Below, one piece after another: positions 55,950 through 64,000 of a DNA stretch of 64,000 nucleotides (position 1 is its first letter; each line of letters starts with the position of its first letter). This DNA comes from Oceanospirillaceae bacterium. Its GTDB lineage: Bacteria > Pseudomonadota > Gammaproteobacteria > Pseudomonadales > Balneatricaceae. The stretch is from the NCBI GenBank assembly GCA_029938085.1, contig JAPYOS010000005.1:124001-188000 (forward strand). Direction: 5' to 3'. Made by a program: the position numbers and the translations under genes. The notes beneath the pieces are model-generated. The model worked only from the letters and a program-made list of their open reading frames with translations, made no database searches and was not told the origin of the DNA.

Positions 55950-56912
55950 TTAAGGTCTAATGACTACGCCTTGTCCATGGCCTAGTTGTGCGATTTGTTG
56001 AACCAAGGCAAGTGCGCCACCATCATTGGCAAGGGGTCCGACCAACACCCGATATAAATTAGGCCTATCGCTCGCTTGCTCGACAAACACATGACTACGG
56101 CGCAACTGCTGGGTCAGGGTATTGCGCAGCAACAAGCCACCACTAATTTTGGAAACCGCGGCCACCTGCACATAATAGCCGCTCACACGGTTGCGCTGTT
56201 GGCGAATTTCCTTAACCGGTTGCGCCACTATAGTGGCGGTTTTTACGGCCACAGCTTTAGCGGGCATATAGCTATTACTATTGCGCTGCTGACGGATAGA
56301 CCGCTCCATTGCGGGCGTCCACTGCGCAGGATCCAGCGCCTCGACCAATACCTCTGCAACGCCAGTTTTACGGTAATCCAGCTTACTCGCCGCGGCATAA
56401 GACAGATCAATAACGCGGTCACCATGAAACGGTCCTCGGTCATTAACGCGGACGATCACCACTTTATTATTGGCTAAATTAGTGATGCGGGCATAGGTTG
56501 GTAAGGGTAAGGATTTGTGGGCCGCGCTCATGGCGTACATGTCATAGGTTTCTCCATTGGAGGTTAAGTGTCCATGGAATTTTTGACCGTACCACGAGGC
56601 TAAACCGCGCTGGGTAAAACCCAAACTAGTCGCCATCACTGAATATTGCTTACCCCAAACCTCATAACGACTCTTGTTGCCACCTCGGCTACGCGGCTCA
56701 ACTTTAGGCACCGCGTCGGGTGTTTTGCTCATGTCTTTATGTTGCTGCGGGCCGACGTCTTGTTTAATGGCATAACGACTTTCGGTTTTAGCTTTCGCAG
56801 CAGCCACCACCGCCGCATGGGAAGCCCCAGTGGGCTGACTACCCGTACCGGAGCAAGCAGCCAAACTCAACACCACCAACACAGCGGTGACTAAACGAAA
56901 CTGATAGAGCAT
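55950..56912 (-). CDS. rlpA: RlpA septal lipoprotein
   Basis: A 320-residue outer-membrane lipoprotein with lipobox LAAC (Cys20). A double-psi beta-barrel (LASWYGQKFHGHLTSNGETY) contains the family's catalytic Asp in NDRGPFHGDRVIDLS. A C-terminal SPOR domain binds denuded glycan. RlpA can be a lytic transglycosylase at the septum. It follows mltB, the usual order. Confidence 0.94.
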   Translation of the reverse strand: MLYQFRLVTAVLVVLSLAACSGTGSQPTGASHAAVVAAAKAKTESRYAIKQDVGPQQHKDMSKTPDAVPKVEPRSRGGNKSRYEVWGKQYSVMATSLGFTQRGLASWYGQKFHGHLTSNGETYDMYAMSAAHKSLPLPTYARITNLANNKVVIVRVNDRGPFHGDRVIDLSYAAASKLDYRKTGVAEVLVEALDPAQWTPAMERSIRQQRNSNSYMPAKAVAVKTATIVAQPVKEIRQQRNRVSGYYVQVAAVSKISGGLLLRNTLTQQLRRSHVFVEQASDRPNLYRVLVGPLANDGGALALVQQIAQLGHGQGVVIRP

Positions 56913-56936
56913 GAAACTAACCTTTTGAATGGGTGG

Positions 56937-57917
56937 TTAAGGGGCAACAATAGCTTGGGCAATGTCCATCACAGCTCGACTATACCAAAGCGAGTGATTA
57001 TAGCGAGTTATGGCGTAAAAGTTAGCGCCTCCCAGCAGATATTCGTCTTCACCTGCGGTTGAAAAGGCATACAAATTAAACCTTTGCTGTGGCCACTGCA
57101 TGGCAGCGTTAGATAAGGATAAACCCCTGCGCTGCCATTCCTCAAGTGCCAGCCCTTTATTGTTGGCCTTTGCGCTTACCCAGTGGGTCTTTACTGCGTC
57201 CGTGTTAACAGTCAGCAACCAAGGCGCACCCACTTGCCATCGGTGGCGAGACAAATAGTTAGCAATACTGGCGATGTTATCGGCCTTACTGTGAAACAAA
57301 TCTATGCGCTGGTCGCCATCACCATCAACCGCAAAATCTCGATAACTGGTGGGGATAAACTGCCCCATACCCACTGCACCTGCCGACGAGCCCTTAACCT
57401 TGATCGGATCTAAGCCTTGGCTATAACAAAGGCGAAAGAACTCTGCCAACTGACGCTGAAAAAAAGCGCTGCGACGCTGGTAATCAAACGCCAGAGTGGC
57501 CAACACACGCAGGGTTAAATGCTGCCCCATATTAGCACCGTAGTTACTTTCAATACCGGCAATGGCCGCAATAATGGCGCCATCAACACCCGTTGTTTGG
57601 GTGACCCGATCAAGCTGTGCAGAATTTTCCACAACGAATTGTTTGCCCCGTTTGATACGCGAGTCGCTCACCATACGCTTGCCGTATTGGCTCCAAACCC
57701 ACTTTTTTTCCGGGGCGTTCCTTATGATGGGGATAATGCTAGGCTTGGCCTTAGTTTGAGCCAAAAAAGCGGCCACCTCAGATTTTTCATAACCCAGATC
57801 GCTGTTTTCAGCAAGCCACGTTGATACTTCGATGCGATTGTCAAAACCCGCCCACACTGGAGCCACTACAACCAAGCCACAGACCAACACCAACCACCAA
57901 TTCCTTGTTATTTTCAC
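56937..57917 (-). CDS. mltB: Lytic murein transglycosylase B
   Basis: A 326-residue lytic transglycosylase with a signal peptide (cleavage near VWAG, about residue 24) and no lipobox, so soluble in the periplasm. The catalytic glutamate is in AGIESNYG, and the SAGAVGMGQFIPTSYRD motif is characteristic. It cleaves peptidoglycan glycan strands. The stop is 25 bases before rlpA. The genes normally upstream (pbpA, rodA) are not found. Confidence 0.94.
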   Translation of the reverse strand: MKITRNWWLVLVCGLVVVAPVWAGFDNRIEVSTWLAENSDLGYEKSEVAAFLAQTKAKPSIIPIIRNAPEKKWVWSQYGKRMVSDSRIKRGKQFVVENSAQLDRVTQTTGVDGAIIAAIAGIESNYGANMGQHLTLRVLATLAFDYQRRSAFFQRQLAEFFRLCYSQGLDPIKVKGSSAGAVGMGQFIPTSYRDFAVDGDGDQRIDLFHSKADNIASIANYLSRHRWQVGAPWLLTVNTDAVKTHWVSAKANNKGLALEEWQRRGLSLSNAAMQWPQQRFNLYAFSTAGEDEYLLGGANFYAITRYNHSLWYSRAVMDIAQAIVAP

Positions 57918-58153
57918 GTCCTTCTCCTGAGCCTAATTTGGCGCTCTTGGTTGAGAGCGTCGGCAAGCCAATTAGTTCCTTGTGTATGACTAGGCGTATG
58001 TTACCACGCTAAAAACTATCAATTATGAAAGATGGAATCGATTTTCTTATAAACTGATCAGATTTTTTTATCAGTAAGCGCAATAGATTTCATTAGACAG
58101 CGGTGCGTTAGGGCTGCAAAATAGCCCTCATCTAATTCCATAGTGAAGCCACA
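57918..58153. other. Divergent promoter region, mltB / D-glutamate operon
   Basis: A 236-base gap between divergent genes. The part around 58060-58080 is AT-rich with short AT palindromes (TGATCAG, then TTTTTTTATCAG). I could not assign particular -10/-35 boxes with confidence. It is where the LysR regulator of the D-glutamate operon could act, although that gene lies at the operon's far end. Confidence 0.45.
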
Positions 58154-58936
58154 ATGACCATTACACCCTATCAGTTGCGCCAAAAAATTCGCAACGGCAA
58201 CATGACTACCAATACATCGGGCTTATGTTCGGGTTTTGTACAAGGCAATCTGTGTATTTTACCGCAAGACTACGCCAACGATTTTCTAAGATTTTGTCAC
58301 CTCAACCCCAAGCCCTGCCCCATTATTGGCATGTCGGAGTCCCCGGGGGACTTCCGCCTGAAAAGTTTAGGCCAAGATATCGATTTACGCACAGACATTC
58401 CTCAATACAAGCTGTTTGAAAATGGCCAAAACGTAGCTCAGGTCAATAACATTGAGCAGTTCTGGCGCGACGACTTGGTCGCTTTTGTCTTAGGCTGCTC
58501 ATTTTCCTTTGAAGAAGCGCTACTGGCAGATGGTTTAGATGTACGTAATTTAAGCGAGCGCGTAAACGTCCCTATGTACCGCACCAATATTGCCTGCCAA
58601 CCCGCCGGTCCATTTGCTGGCAACATGGTGGTGAGCATGCGGCCCTACAAACCGGCAGATGCCATTAGAGCGGTACAAATCTGCAGCCGATTCCCTTCTG
58701 TTCACGGCGCGCCCATCCACTTTGGCGACCCAGCTGCCATTGGCATCAATGACATTGCTACCCCTGACTTTGGTGACTCGGTCACCATTAACGCAGGCGA
58801 AGTGCCCGTATTCTGGGCATGTGGTGTCACTCCTCAAGTCGCCGTTGAGCAAGCTAAACCAGACTTTTGCATTACCCATGCGCCAGGCTGTATGTTGGTC
58901 ACTGACCTAAACAACAGCAAACTGTCTATTTTATAA
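58154..58936 (+). CDS. DUF1445 D-glutamate cyclase-like protein
   Basis: A 260-residue protein of the DUF1445/YcsI family. Signature segments include [47 protein letters not shown] and [11 protein letters not shown]. In human DGLUCY the same domain is fused N-terminally to a DUF4392 domain, and the protein converts D-glutamate to 5-oxo-D-proline. Here the DUF4392 partner is a separate gene (61353-62222). First gene of the pxp operon. Confidence 0.85.
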   Translation: MTITPYQLRQKIRNGNMTTNTSGLCSGFVQGNLCILPQDYANDFLRFCHLNPKPCPIIGMSESPGDFRLKSLGQDIDLRTDIPQYKLFENGQNVAQVNNIEQFWRDDLVAFVLGCSFSFEEALLADGLDVRNLSERVNVPMYRTNIACQPAGPFAGNMVVSMRPYKPADAIRAVQICSRFPSVHGAPIHFGDPAAIGINDIATPDFGDSVTINAGEVPVFWACGVTPQVAVEQAKPDFCITHAPGCMLVTDLNNSKLSIL

Positions 58937-58950
58937 ACGAGGTTAATGCC

Positions 58951-59706
58951 ATGTTACTCAACTGCGATTTAGGCGAAAGCTACGGCTCCTGGACCATGGG
59001 CCAAGATGCCAAAGCCATGGCCAATATTGATCAAGCCAACATTGCTTGCGGCTTTCACGCCGGTGACCCATTAGTAATGCAAAAAACCTTAACTTTAGCT
59101 CAACAACACAAGGTGATGATTGGTGCCCATCCGGCCTATCCCGACTTAGTCGGTTTTGGTCGCCGCTCCATGAATTGTTCCAGTGACGAAATTATGGCGT
59201 TTATGCAGTACCAAATCGCCGCCATGGATGGCATGGCCAGGTGCCAAGGTTTACAGCTGGCTTACGTAAAACCCCACGGCGCTCTGTACAACGACATGAT
59301 GACGAAGCTGGAGGTGCGCCAAGCGGTAATGCAGGCGATGAGCACATACAACCAAAGCCATGGCCGCAGCCTTAAACTCATGTTGCAAGCCACTACCTTG
59401 GCCGCAACCCATGAACAAGAAGCACAAGCACTGTCGCTAGAATTGTACTTCGAGGCCTTTGCAGACCGCCGCTACGAAGATGACGGCCGCCTCATGGCGC
59501 GTAGTAAAAGTGGTGCTGTACTTAGCCATGACGCCATGATGGTACAAGTTGCTCAGTTGTTAGATTCTGGCATCATTACCAGCGCTAATGGGGCGCAATT
59601 AGACCTTAAAGTCGACAGCCTTTGCGTGCACGGTGACAACGATGCCGGCATTGCGGCCATTGCCGATATACGCCAGTTAATTCAACAAAACAACACGGCA
59701 GGTTAG
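58951..59706 (+). CDS. pxpA: 5-oxoprolinase subunit A (LamB/YcsF family)
   Basis: A 251-residue protein with the family opening LNCDLGESYGSWTMGQD, the ANIACGFHAGDPLVM segment and VKPHGALYND. PxpA, with PxpB and PxpC, opens 5-oxoproline to glutamate using ATP. It begins 14 bases after the DUF1445 gene. Standard length and motifs. Confidence 0.96.
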   Translation: MLLNCDLGESYGSWTMGQDAKAMANIDQANIACGFHAGDPLVMQKTLTLAQQHKVMIGAHPAYPDLVGFGRRSMNCSSDEIMAFMQYQIAAMDGMARCQGLQLAYVKPHGALYNDMMTKLEVRQAVMQAMSTYNQSHGRSLKLMLQATTLAATHEQEAQALSLELYFEAFADRRYEDDGRLMARSKSGAVLSHDAMMVQVAQLLDSGIITSANGAQLDLKVDSLCVHGDNDAGIAAIADIRQLIQQNNTAG

Positions 59707-59711
59707 TGTAC

Positions 59712-60422
59712 ATGAGTCGCGTAGACAGCATTGAAATAGCCAGTGAAAACAGCTACATCATTTATTTTTGCGAACCCAATAGCACCGTTATTAGTGCTAC
59801 GGTTAGCGCTAAAATAGCCGCGACTACAGCCCAGATTAAACATCAGCTAGGCCACCACCTGCTAGACCTAGTACCGTCTTACGCATCACTACTGGTAATT
59901 TTTAACAGCGCCAGCTGCGATCACTTATGGGTCAAACAGCAGTTGCGTAGCGCCTTATCAAGGCCATTAGCAGGCCAACAAAAAACCAGCAAACTAGTGA
60001 AGCTGCCGGTGTTTTATAGTACCGAATATGGCCCTGAGCTGAGTCTGCTAGCCGCCAACGCGAAGCTGAGTGTGGAGCAAACCATCGACTTGCATTGTGC
60101 TACCGAGTACCGTGTTTACGCCATTGGTTTTGCGCCCGGATTTGCCTACTTAGGTGAGGTCGACGAACGCTTAGCAGCGCCAAGGTTAGCCACCCCTCGA
60201 CTCAAAGTTCCGACCGGCGCAGTGGCTATTGCCGACCGCCAGACCGCCGTTTATCCAGCCCCATCACCAGGCGGTTGGAACCTCATTGGCCTCTGCCCCA
60301 CGCCCATGTTTAACCCACAACAAGTGCCGCACATGCCGGTCAATGTAGGTGACCGCATTCAGTTTTACCCTATAGATCAAGCAGAGTACGTGACTTTAGG
60401 GGGCCAATTACATGAGTTTTAA
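59712..60422 (+). CDS. pxpB: 5-oxoprolinase subunit B (KipI family)
   Basis: A 236-residue protein of the allophanate-hydrolase subunit 1 / KipI type. The segment YAIGFAPGFAYLGEVD and the late ADRQTAVYPAPSPGGWNLIG are characteristic. The frame can start at a GTG overlapping the pxpA stop (59706); the ATG at 59712 is chosen. It overlaps pxpC by 11 bases. Confidence 0.95.
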   Translation: MSRVDSIEIASENSYIIYFCEPNSTVISATVSAKIAATTAQIKHQLGHHLLDLVPSYASLLVIFNSASCDHLWVKQQLRSALSRPLAGQQKTSKLVKLPVFYSTEYGPELSLLAANAKLSVEQTIDLHCATEYRVYAIGFAPGFAYLGEVDERLAAPRLATPRLKVPTGAVAIADRQTAVYPAPSPGGWNLIGLCPTPMFNPQQVPHMPVNVGDRIQFYPIDQAEYVTLGGQLHEF

Positions 60423-61350
60423 GGTCCTTCAACCCGGCCTCTTGAGTTTACTTCAAGATTTAGGCCGCTTTGGCCAACACGAAATTGGTTTAACCAGCAG
60501 CGGGCCACTAGACGGCGAAGCCTTTGCTTGGGCCAACCGCATTCTAAATAACGCCGCCAACGCCTGTGCCATTGAAGTCAGTTTTGGTGGTTTACAACTA
60601 CAAGCTCAAACCGACAGTTATATTTGTATTACTGGCGCGGCCTTGGACTTCAGCATCAACGGGGTTAACAAACCACTTTGGCACAGCCACAAAGTGGTCG
60701 CGGGTGATCAAGTAAAGCTGGGATATTCCAGCCAAGGCTGTCGCACCTATGTAGCCGTGGCTGGTGGTTTTAACATTGAACAAAGCTTTGGCAGTTGCGC
60801 AACCGTTATGCGAGAAAAAATAGGTGGTTTAAATGGCCTCAAACTGGCAGCCAACGACCTACTCCCCTGTGCCACTGTACAGCATCATGACCGACTAAGC
60901 TTGGCCCCTCAGCACCAACCCGTATATGCTGAATCCGCCAATTTACGCTTAGTGTTGGGTTACCAACACAACCTGTTTGACGCCGCCACTAAAGCCCGCT
61001 TACAGCACAGTCAATATAAAGTGACCGACCGTAGTGACCGTATGGGCATGCGTTTGCAAGGGCCGTCGATCGCCTGCCCCAGCCAACAGATGTTGTCGGA
61101 AGGCATTGCCCTGGGTGCGGTTCAAGTGCCGGCTGACGGCCAACCCATAGTCTTGCTAAATGATCGACAAACCATTGGTGGCTACCCTAAATTAGGCTCG
61201 GTAATAGCCCGCGACACATCATGTTTAGCGCAACTAAGACCGGGCAATACCATCACCTTTGAAATTATCGACCTGTACCAAGCGCACACCATCAATACCT
61301 TGGCACAACTCAAGTTTGATGCCACTCCCCTGCTTCACACTAAGGATTAG
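60412..61350 (+). CDS. pxpC: 5-oxoprolinase subunit C (KipA family)
   Basis: A 312-residue biotin-dependent-carboxyltransferase-like protein of the allophanate-hydrolase subunit 2 / KipA type. Conserved stretches: LLSLLQDLGRFGQHEIGLTS with SGPLDGEAFAWANRIL, the middle VAVAGGFN, and NDRQTIGGYPKLGSVI. It binds PxpB, and the two form the ATP-using half of 5-oxoprolinase. Confidence 0.95.
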   Translation: MSFKVLQPGLLSLLQDLGRFGQHEIGLTSSGPLDGEAFAWANRILNNAANACAIEVSFGGLQLQAQTDSYICITGAALDFSINGVNKPLWHSHKVVAGDQVKLGYSSQGCRTYVAVAGGFNIEQSFGSCATVMREKIGGLNGLKLAANDLLPCATVQHHDRLSLAPQHQPVYAESANLRLVLGYQHNLFDAATKARLQHSQYKVTDRSDRMGMRLQGPSIACPSQQMLSEGIALGAVQVPADGQPIVLLNDRQTIGGYPKLGSVIARDTSCLAQLRPGNTITFEIIDLYQAHTINTLAQLKFDATPLLHTKD

Positions 61351-61352
61351 TT

Positions 61353-62222
61353 ATGCTTAACGACCAACACCTGAGCCAACAAATTGAAGATGCCTTAGTG
61401 GCTCGTAATCCCCGTGGTATGGCCCAAGTTCAGCCTGCCTTAGACGTGGGTTACTGTTTGCGGGCTGCACAAATTCTGCAGGCCTGCCTCAGCGATAAAA
61501 CTGACACCTCTGCCACCATACTTATTGGCACTGGTTTTCCCGTTGTAGGCACCTTTGAAACCGATGGTCCGGTAGGTAGCATCGCGCTTTATGAGGCCTT
61601 AGAAAGCCTAGGCGCCAACCCCATCATTGTCTGTGGCCAACCTTTAGTAGGCGCCCTGTCGACCCGTTACCGTACCCATGAAATTAGTGTGGGTGACAAC
61701 CAGAATAATAAGGCCGATACTTTGGCTGCGTTAGCCCAACTTAAGCCCCAAGCAATTGTCTCTATTGAGCGTCCCGGACAGGCCGCCGATGGAGGTTATT
61801 ATAATATGCGTGGCGAAAGCATCAGCGCACGCACCGCCTGTTTTGACGGCTTTATGGATTGGTCTCAATGCCCGACTATTGCGGTGGGCGATGGCGGCAA
61901 CGAAATTGGTATGGGCAAGGTCAACCATGCCTTAAAATCACTTAATATTGTGCCCGCCATGACCTCTGCCGACGAACTAATTGTCGCCGATGTGTCTAAC
62001 TGGGGAGCCTATGGCCTAATTGCGTTTTTAGGGCTCTGGCGGGGCCAAGATTTATTAGCTAAAATCGATCCTTTAGCGATATTGCAGTATTTGTCTGACT
62101 TAGGCAGTGTTGACGGCGTCACTCGTGAGAACCAGCTAACCGAAGATGGTTTGCCGGTGAGTGAAGGCTTAGACCTGATCCATCAGTTACGCAATATCAC
62201 CGGCTTTACCGGCTCGGCATAG
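61353..62222 (+). CDS. DUF4392 D-glutamate cyclase-like protein
   Basis: A 289-residue protein matching the DUF4392 domain, the C-terminal half of the DGLUCY D-glutamate cyclase. It has ILIGTGFPVVGTFETDGPVG near the front, the middle SIERPGQAADGGYYNMRGES, and AVGDGGNEIGMGKV with GAYGLIAFLGL. It begins 3 bases after pxpC and is likely co-translated with it. Together with the DUF1445 gene at the operon head it probably reconstitutes the two-domain enzyme. Confidence 0.85.
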   Translation: MLNDQHLSQQIEDALVARNPRGMAQVQPALDVGYCLRAAQILQACLSDKTDTSATILIGTGFPVVGTFETDGPVGSIALYEALESLGANPIIVCGQPLVGALSTRYRTHEISVGDNQNNKADTLAALAQLKPQAIVSIERPGQAADGGYYNMRGESISARTACFDGFMDWSQCPTIAVGDGGNEIGMGKVNHALKSLNIVPAMTSADELIVADVSNWGAYGLIAFLGLWRGQDLLAKIDPLAILQYLSDLGSVDGVTRENQLTEDGLPVSEGLDLIHQLRNITGFTGSA

Positions 62223-62237
62223 CAAGAGGAATATAAC

Positions 62238-63134
62238 GTGCGCCTTCGCAATCTAAATAGCTTTATTAAAGTCGCTACCCTAGGCAGTTTCCATGGTGCC
62301 GCAGCACAGTTACATGCATCACAACCGGCTATTTCGGCCCGTATTGCAACCTTAGAAGAAGAGTTAGGTGTAAAGCTATTTAAACGGGATCAAAGTGGCA
62401 CCAAACTCACCGCTCGTGGCATGCAACTACTGCCCTTTGCCGAACGATTGGTGGCCATTAGCAACGAGATGAAAGCTCAATTACAAGACGAATCACCACA
62501 GCAGGGTGTATTTCGTATTGGCATTGCCGATACTGTGGCCCACCTATGGCTTAGGGATTTACTTAAAGTCTGGCGTGAACAGCACCCGTTAATTCAGTTT
62601 GAGCTCACCATCGACCTTTCTTTGGCACTCTATAAACAACTCGAAGATCATCAGTTAGACCTTGCCTTGATGGTGTATACGGGCCAAGCCAGCACGGTTA
62701 AAACCCAGCCCCTGAGTGCCTACCCACAGACCTGGGTGGGTAGCCCAATGTTGATGAAAACCAAGTCATATTTAAACTTAGAGGCGCTGAGTCGCTGGCC
62801 TATTTTGAGCTTTCCTAGCGCCACCGGCCCTGGCAAACACTTACAAGAGCTGTTTAGCCAAGTATTAGAAAAACCCAAGTTTCATACCAGTAATTCGGTG
62901 TCTGGATTATTAGCTATGGCCGAGCAAGGTGCTGGTATTGCTTTGTTACCCGAACCGATCGTTGCCGACGCCCTTAAAGCCGGCCGGCTGATCTCGTTTA
63001 AGGTTGATCCCGCGCCACCGAAACTCAAATTTTGCTGTGGCTGGCGCCAAGATGAAGACCGATTATTACCCCAGTTGTTAGCCGACAGTGCGAGCCAACT
63101 GGTCAACCAAACCCCACACACACAAAATACGTAG
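62238..63134 (+). CDS. LysR-family transcriptional regulator
   Basis: A 298-residue LysR protein. The winged helix-turn-helix covers about residues 3-62 (AAAQLHASQPAISARIATLE, then EELGVKLFKRDQSG), and the ligand-binding domain follows. The start is GTG at 62238 with AAGAGGAA upstream. Position between the DUF4392 gene and the transaminase suggests it controls this operon, perhaps in response to a D-amino acid or 5-oxoproline. Confidence 0.92.
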   Translation: MRLRNLNSFIKVATLGSFHGAAAQLHASQPAISARIATLEEELGVKLFKRDQSGTKLTARGMQLLPFAERLVAISNEMKAQLQDESPQQGVFRIGIADTVAHLWLRDLLKVWREQHPLIQFELTIDLSLALYKQLEDHQLDLALMVYTGQASTVKTQPLSAYPQTWVGSPMLMKTKSYLNLEALSRWPILSFPSATGPGKHLQELFSQVLEKPKFHTSNSVSGLLAMAEQGAGIALLPEPIVADALKAGRLISFKVDPAPPKLKFCCGWRQDEDRLLPQLLADSASQLVNQTPHTQNT

Positions 63135-63157
63135 CGTGGCATAAAGAGACTTATCCT

Positions 63158-64000
63158 ATGAGCATTGTTTATCTAAATGGCAATTACATGCCAATTGAGC
63201 AAGCCAGCATTTCACCCCTAGACCGTGGTTTTTTATTTGGCGACGGCATCTATGAAGTGATCCCCGCCTATGGTGGAAAAATGGTTGGTTTTGGACCTCA
63301 TATCGACCGTATGATCGAAGGACTTGCAGCCTTAGAAATTGAACTGAATTGGAGCCATGATGAGTGGCGCCAAGTTTGTGAACAACTCATAGAGCGTAAT
63401 CCAGCGCCGCAGATTGGTTTGTATTTGCATGTAACTCGTGGCGCAGACACCAAGCGTCACCACCCTTACCCTAAAGGTGTCGCGCCGACGGTATTTGCGA
63501 TGCCTACGGAAATTCCTGCAGCGCCTATTCCAGAACGCGATAAAGTACACGCTTATAAAGTCACCAGTATGCAAGATCAACGCTGGCAGCGATGTAATAT
63601 TAAATCCATCTCTTTGCTCGGCAATGTGATGCATTACCAACAAGGTTACAGCCAAGGTAGCGGCGAAGTTTTATTGTTTAATGGCAATGACGAACTTACC
63701 GAATGTGGTGCATGTAATGCCTACATCGTAAAAAATGGCAGCGTTATTACCCCAGCCTTAGATCACCAAATTTTACCCGGTATTACCCGTCTCATTGCTC
63801 TAGGCGTGTTACGTGCAGACGGTAGCATTCCGGTAGAAGAGCGCGCTATTACCAAACAGGAAGTATTTGACGCCGACGAAATTTGGATTTCGAGCTCAAG
63901 CAAAGAAATTGCGCCCGTGATTGAACTGGACGGCCAGCCCGTAGGCGACGGTAATCCCGGCGTCATATGGGAACAAGCGGCTAAGTTATACAGTGCCGGT
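63158..64000 (+). CDS. dat: D-amino acid aminotransferase, incomplete at window end
   Basis: A PLP fold-type IV transaminase; 281 codons lie in the window and a few probably remain beyond it. The front has VYLNGNYMPIEQASISPLDR, the catalytic lysine is K149 in RCNIKSISLL, and R100-x-H102 matches the D-amino acid transaminase carboxylate trap. It interconverts D-alanine and 2-oxoglutarate with pyruvate and D-glutamate. In Pseudomonas-like gene orders a dat gene is near dacA and lipB; here it joins the 5-oxoproline operon. The exact substrate preference is inferred. Confidence 0.88.
   Translation, partial: MSIVYLNGNYMPIEQASISPLDRGFLFGDGIYEVIPAYGGKMVGFGPHIDRMIEGLAALEIELNWSHDEWRQVCEQLIERNPAPQIGLYLHVTRGADTKRHHPYPKGVAPTVFAMPTEIPAAPIPERDKVHAYKVTSMQDQRWQRCNIKSISLLGNVMHYQQGYSQGSGEVLLFNGNDELTECGACNAYIVKNGSVITPALDHQILPGITRLIALGVLRADGSIPVEERAITKQEVFDADEIWISSSSKEIAPVIELDGQPVGDGNPGVIWEQAAKLYSAG

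Overview
This 64 kb window comes from the chromosome of a Gram-negative gammaproteobacterium. The supporting synteny includes murA-ibaG-mlaCDEF, yrbG-kdsD-kdsC-lptCAB-rpoN-ptsN-npr, leuS-lptE-holA, and mltB-rlpA-dacA-ybeD-lipB-lipA. An Na+-pumping oxaloacetate decarboxylase, a ProXWV importer and PomA-type motor remnants suggest a marine lineage, perhaps near Cellvibrionales. That placement is inference from gene content. Most of the window is ordinary core genome.

Layout. 1-12149: envelope assembly (partial murA, BolA-like ibaG, Mla lipid transport without mlaB), then Kdo synthesis, LPS export, sigma-54, the nitrogen PTS without hpf or rapZ, mgtE and darP. 12166-13892: an IS110-type element sits inside a dispersed palindromic repeat, and that repeat has cut off the end of a PilZ gene. 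14007-17882: a DnaT-like/replication-P-like pair, a nitroreductase and class I fumarase. 18001-23492: a decayed flagellar locus. It holds a multiply frameshifted membrane/coiled-coil gene, intact fliL, a collapsed fliK, a FleQ-like activator with altered motor residues, a fliS fragment, apparently intact flgM-flgN-DUF2802, and a pomA stub. 23696-33825: a DUF1566 protein, small unknown proteins, oadGAB, thiI, a GFA protein, a CaiB-family transferase and a TauE exporter. 33916-45175: a chemoreceptor, ProXWV, DUF1989, a DsbA-like protein, a large flavin oxidoreductase and an MFS transporter, which may be uptake and breakdown of an N-methylated compound. 45353-57917: tRNA-Arg, leuS-lptE-holA, a D-amino-acid-dehydrogenase/saccharopine-dehydrogenase pair with a lone receiver, and the lipoate/peptidoglycan cluster. 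58154-64000: an apparent operon with a split D-glutamate cyclase (DUF1445 and DUF4392), PxpABC 5-oxoprolinase, a LysR regulator and a D-amino acid transaminase.

The points of greatest interest are: the IS110 element with a candidate bridge-RNA leader and a reconstructable target inside a dispersed repeat; the flagellar graveyard, where regulators outlive structural genes; and the D-glutamate/5-oxoproline operon, whose gene set implies a route from D-amino acids to glutamate. I saw no CRISPR array, prophage or recognisable defence island.
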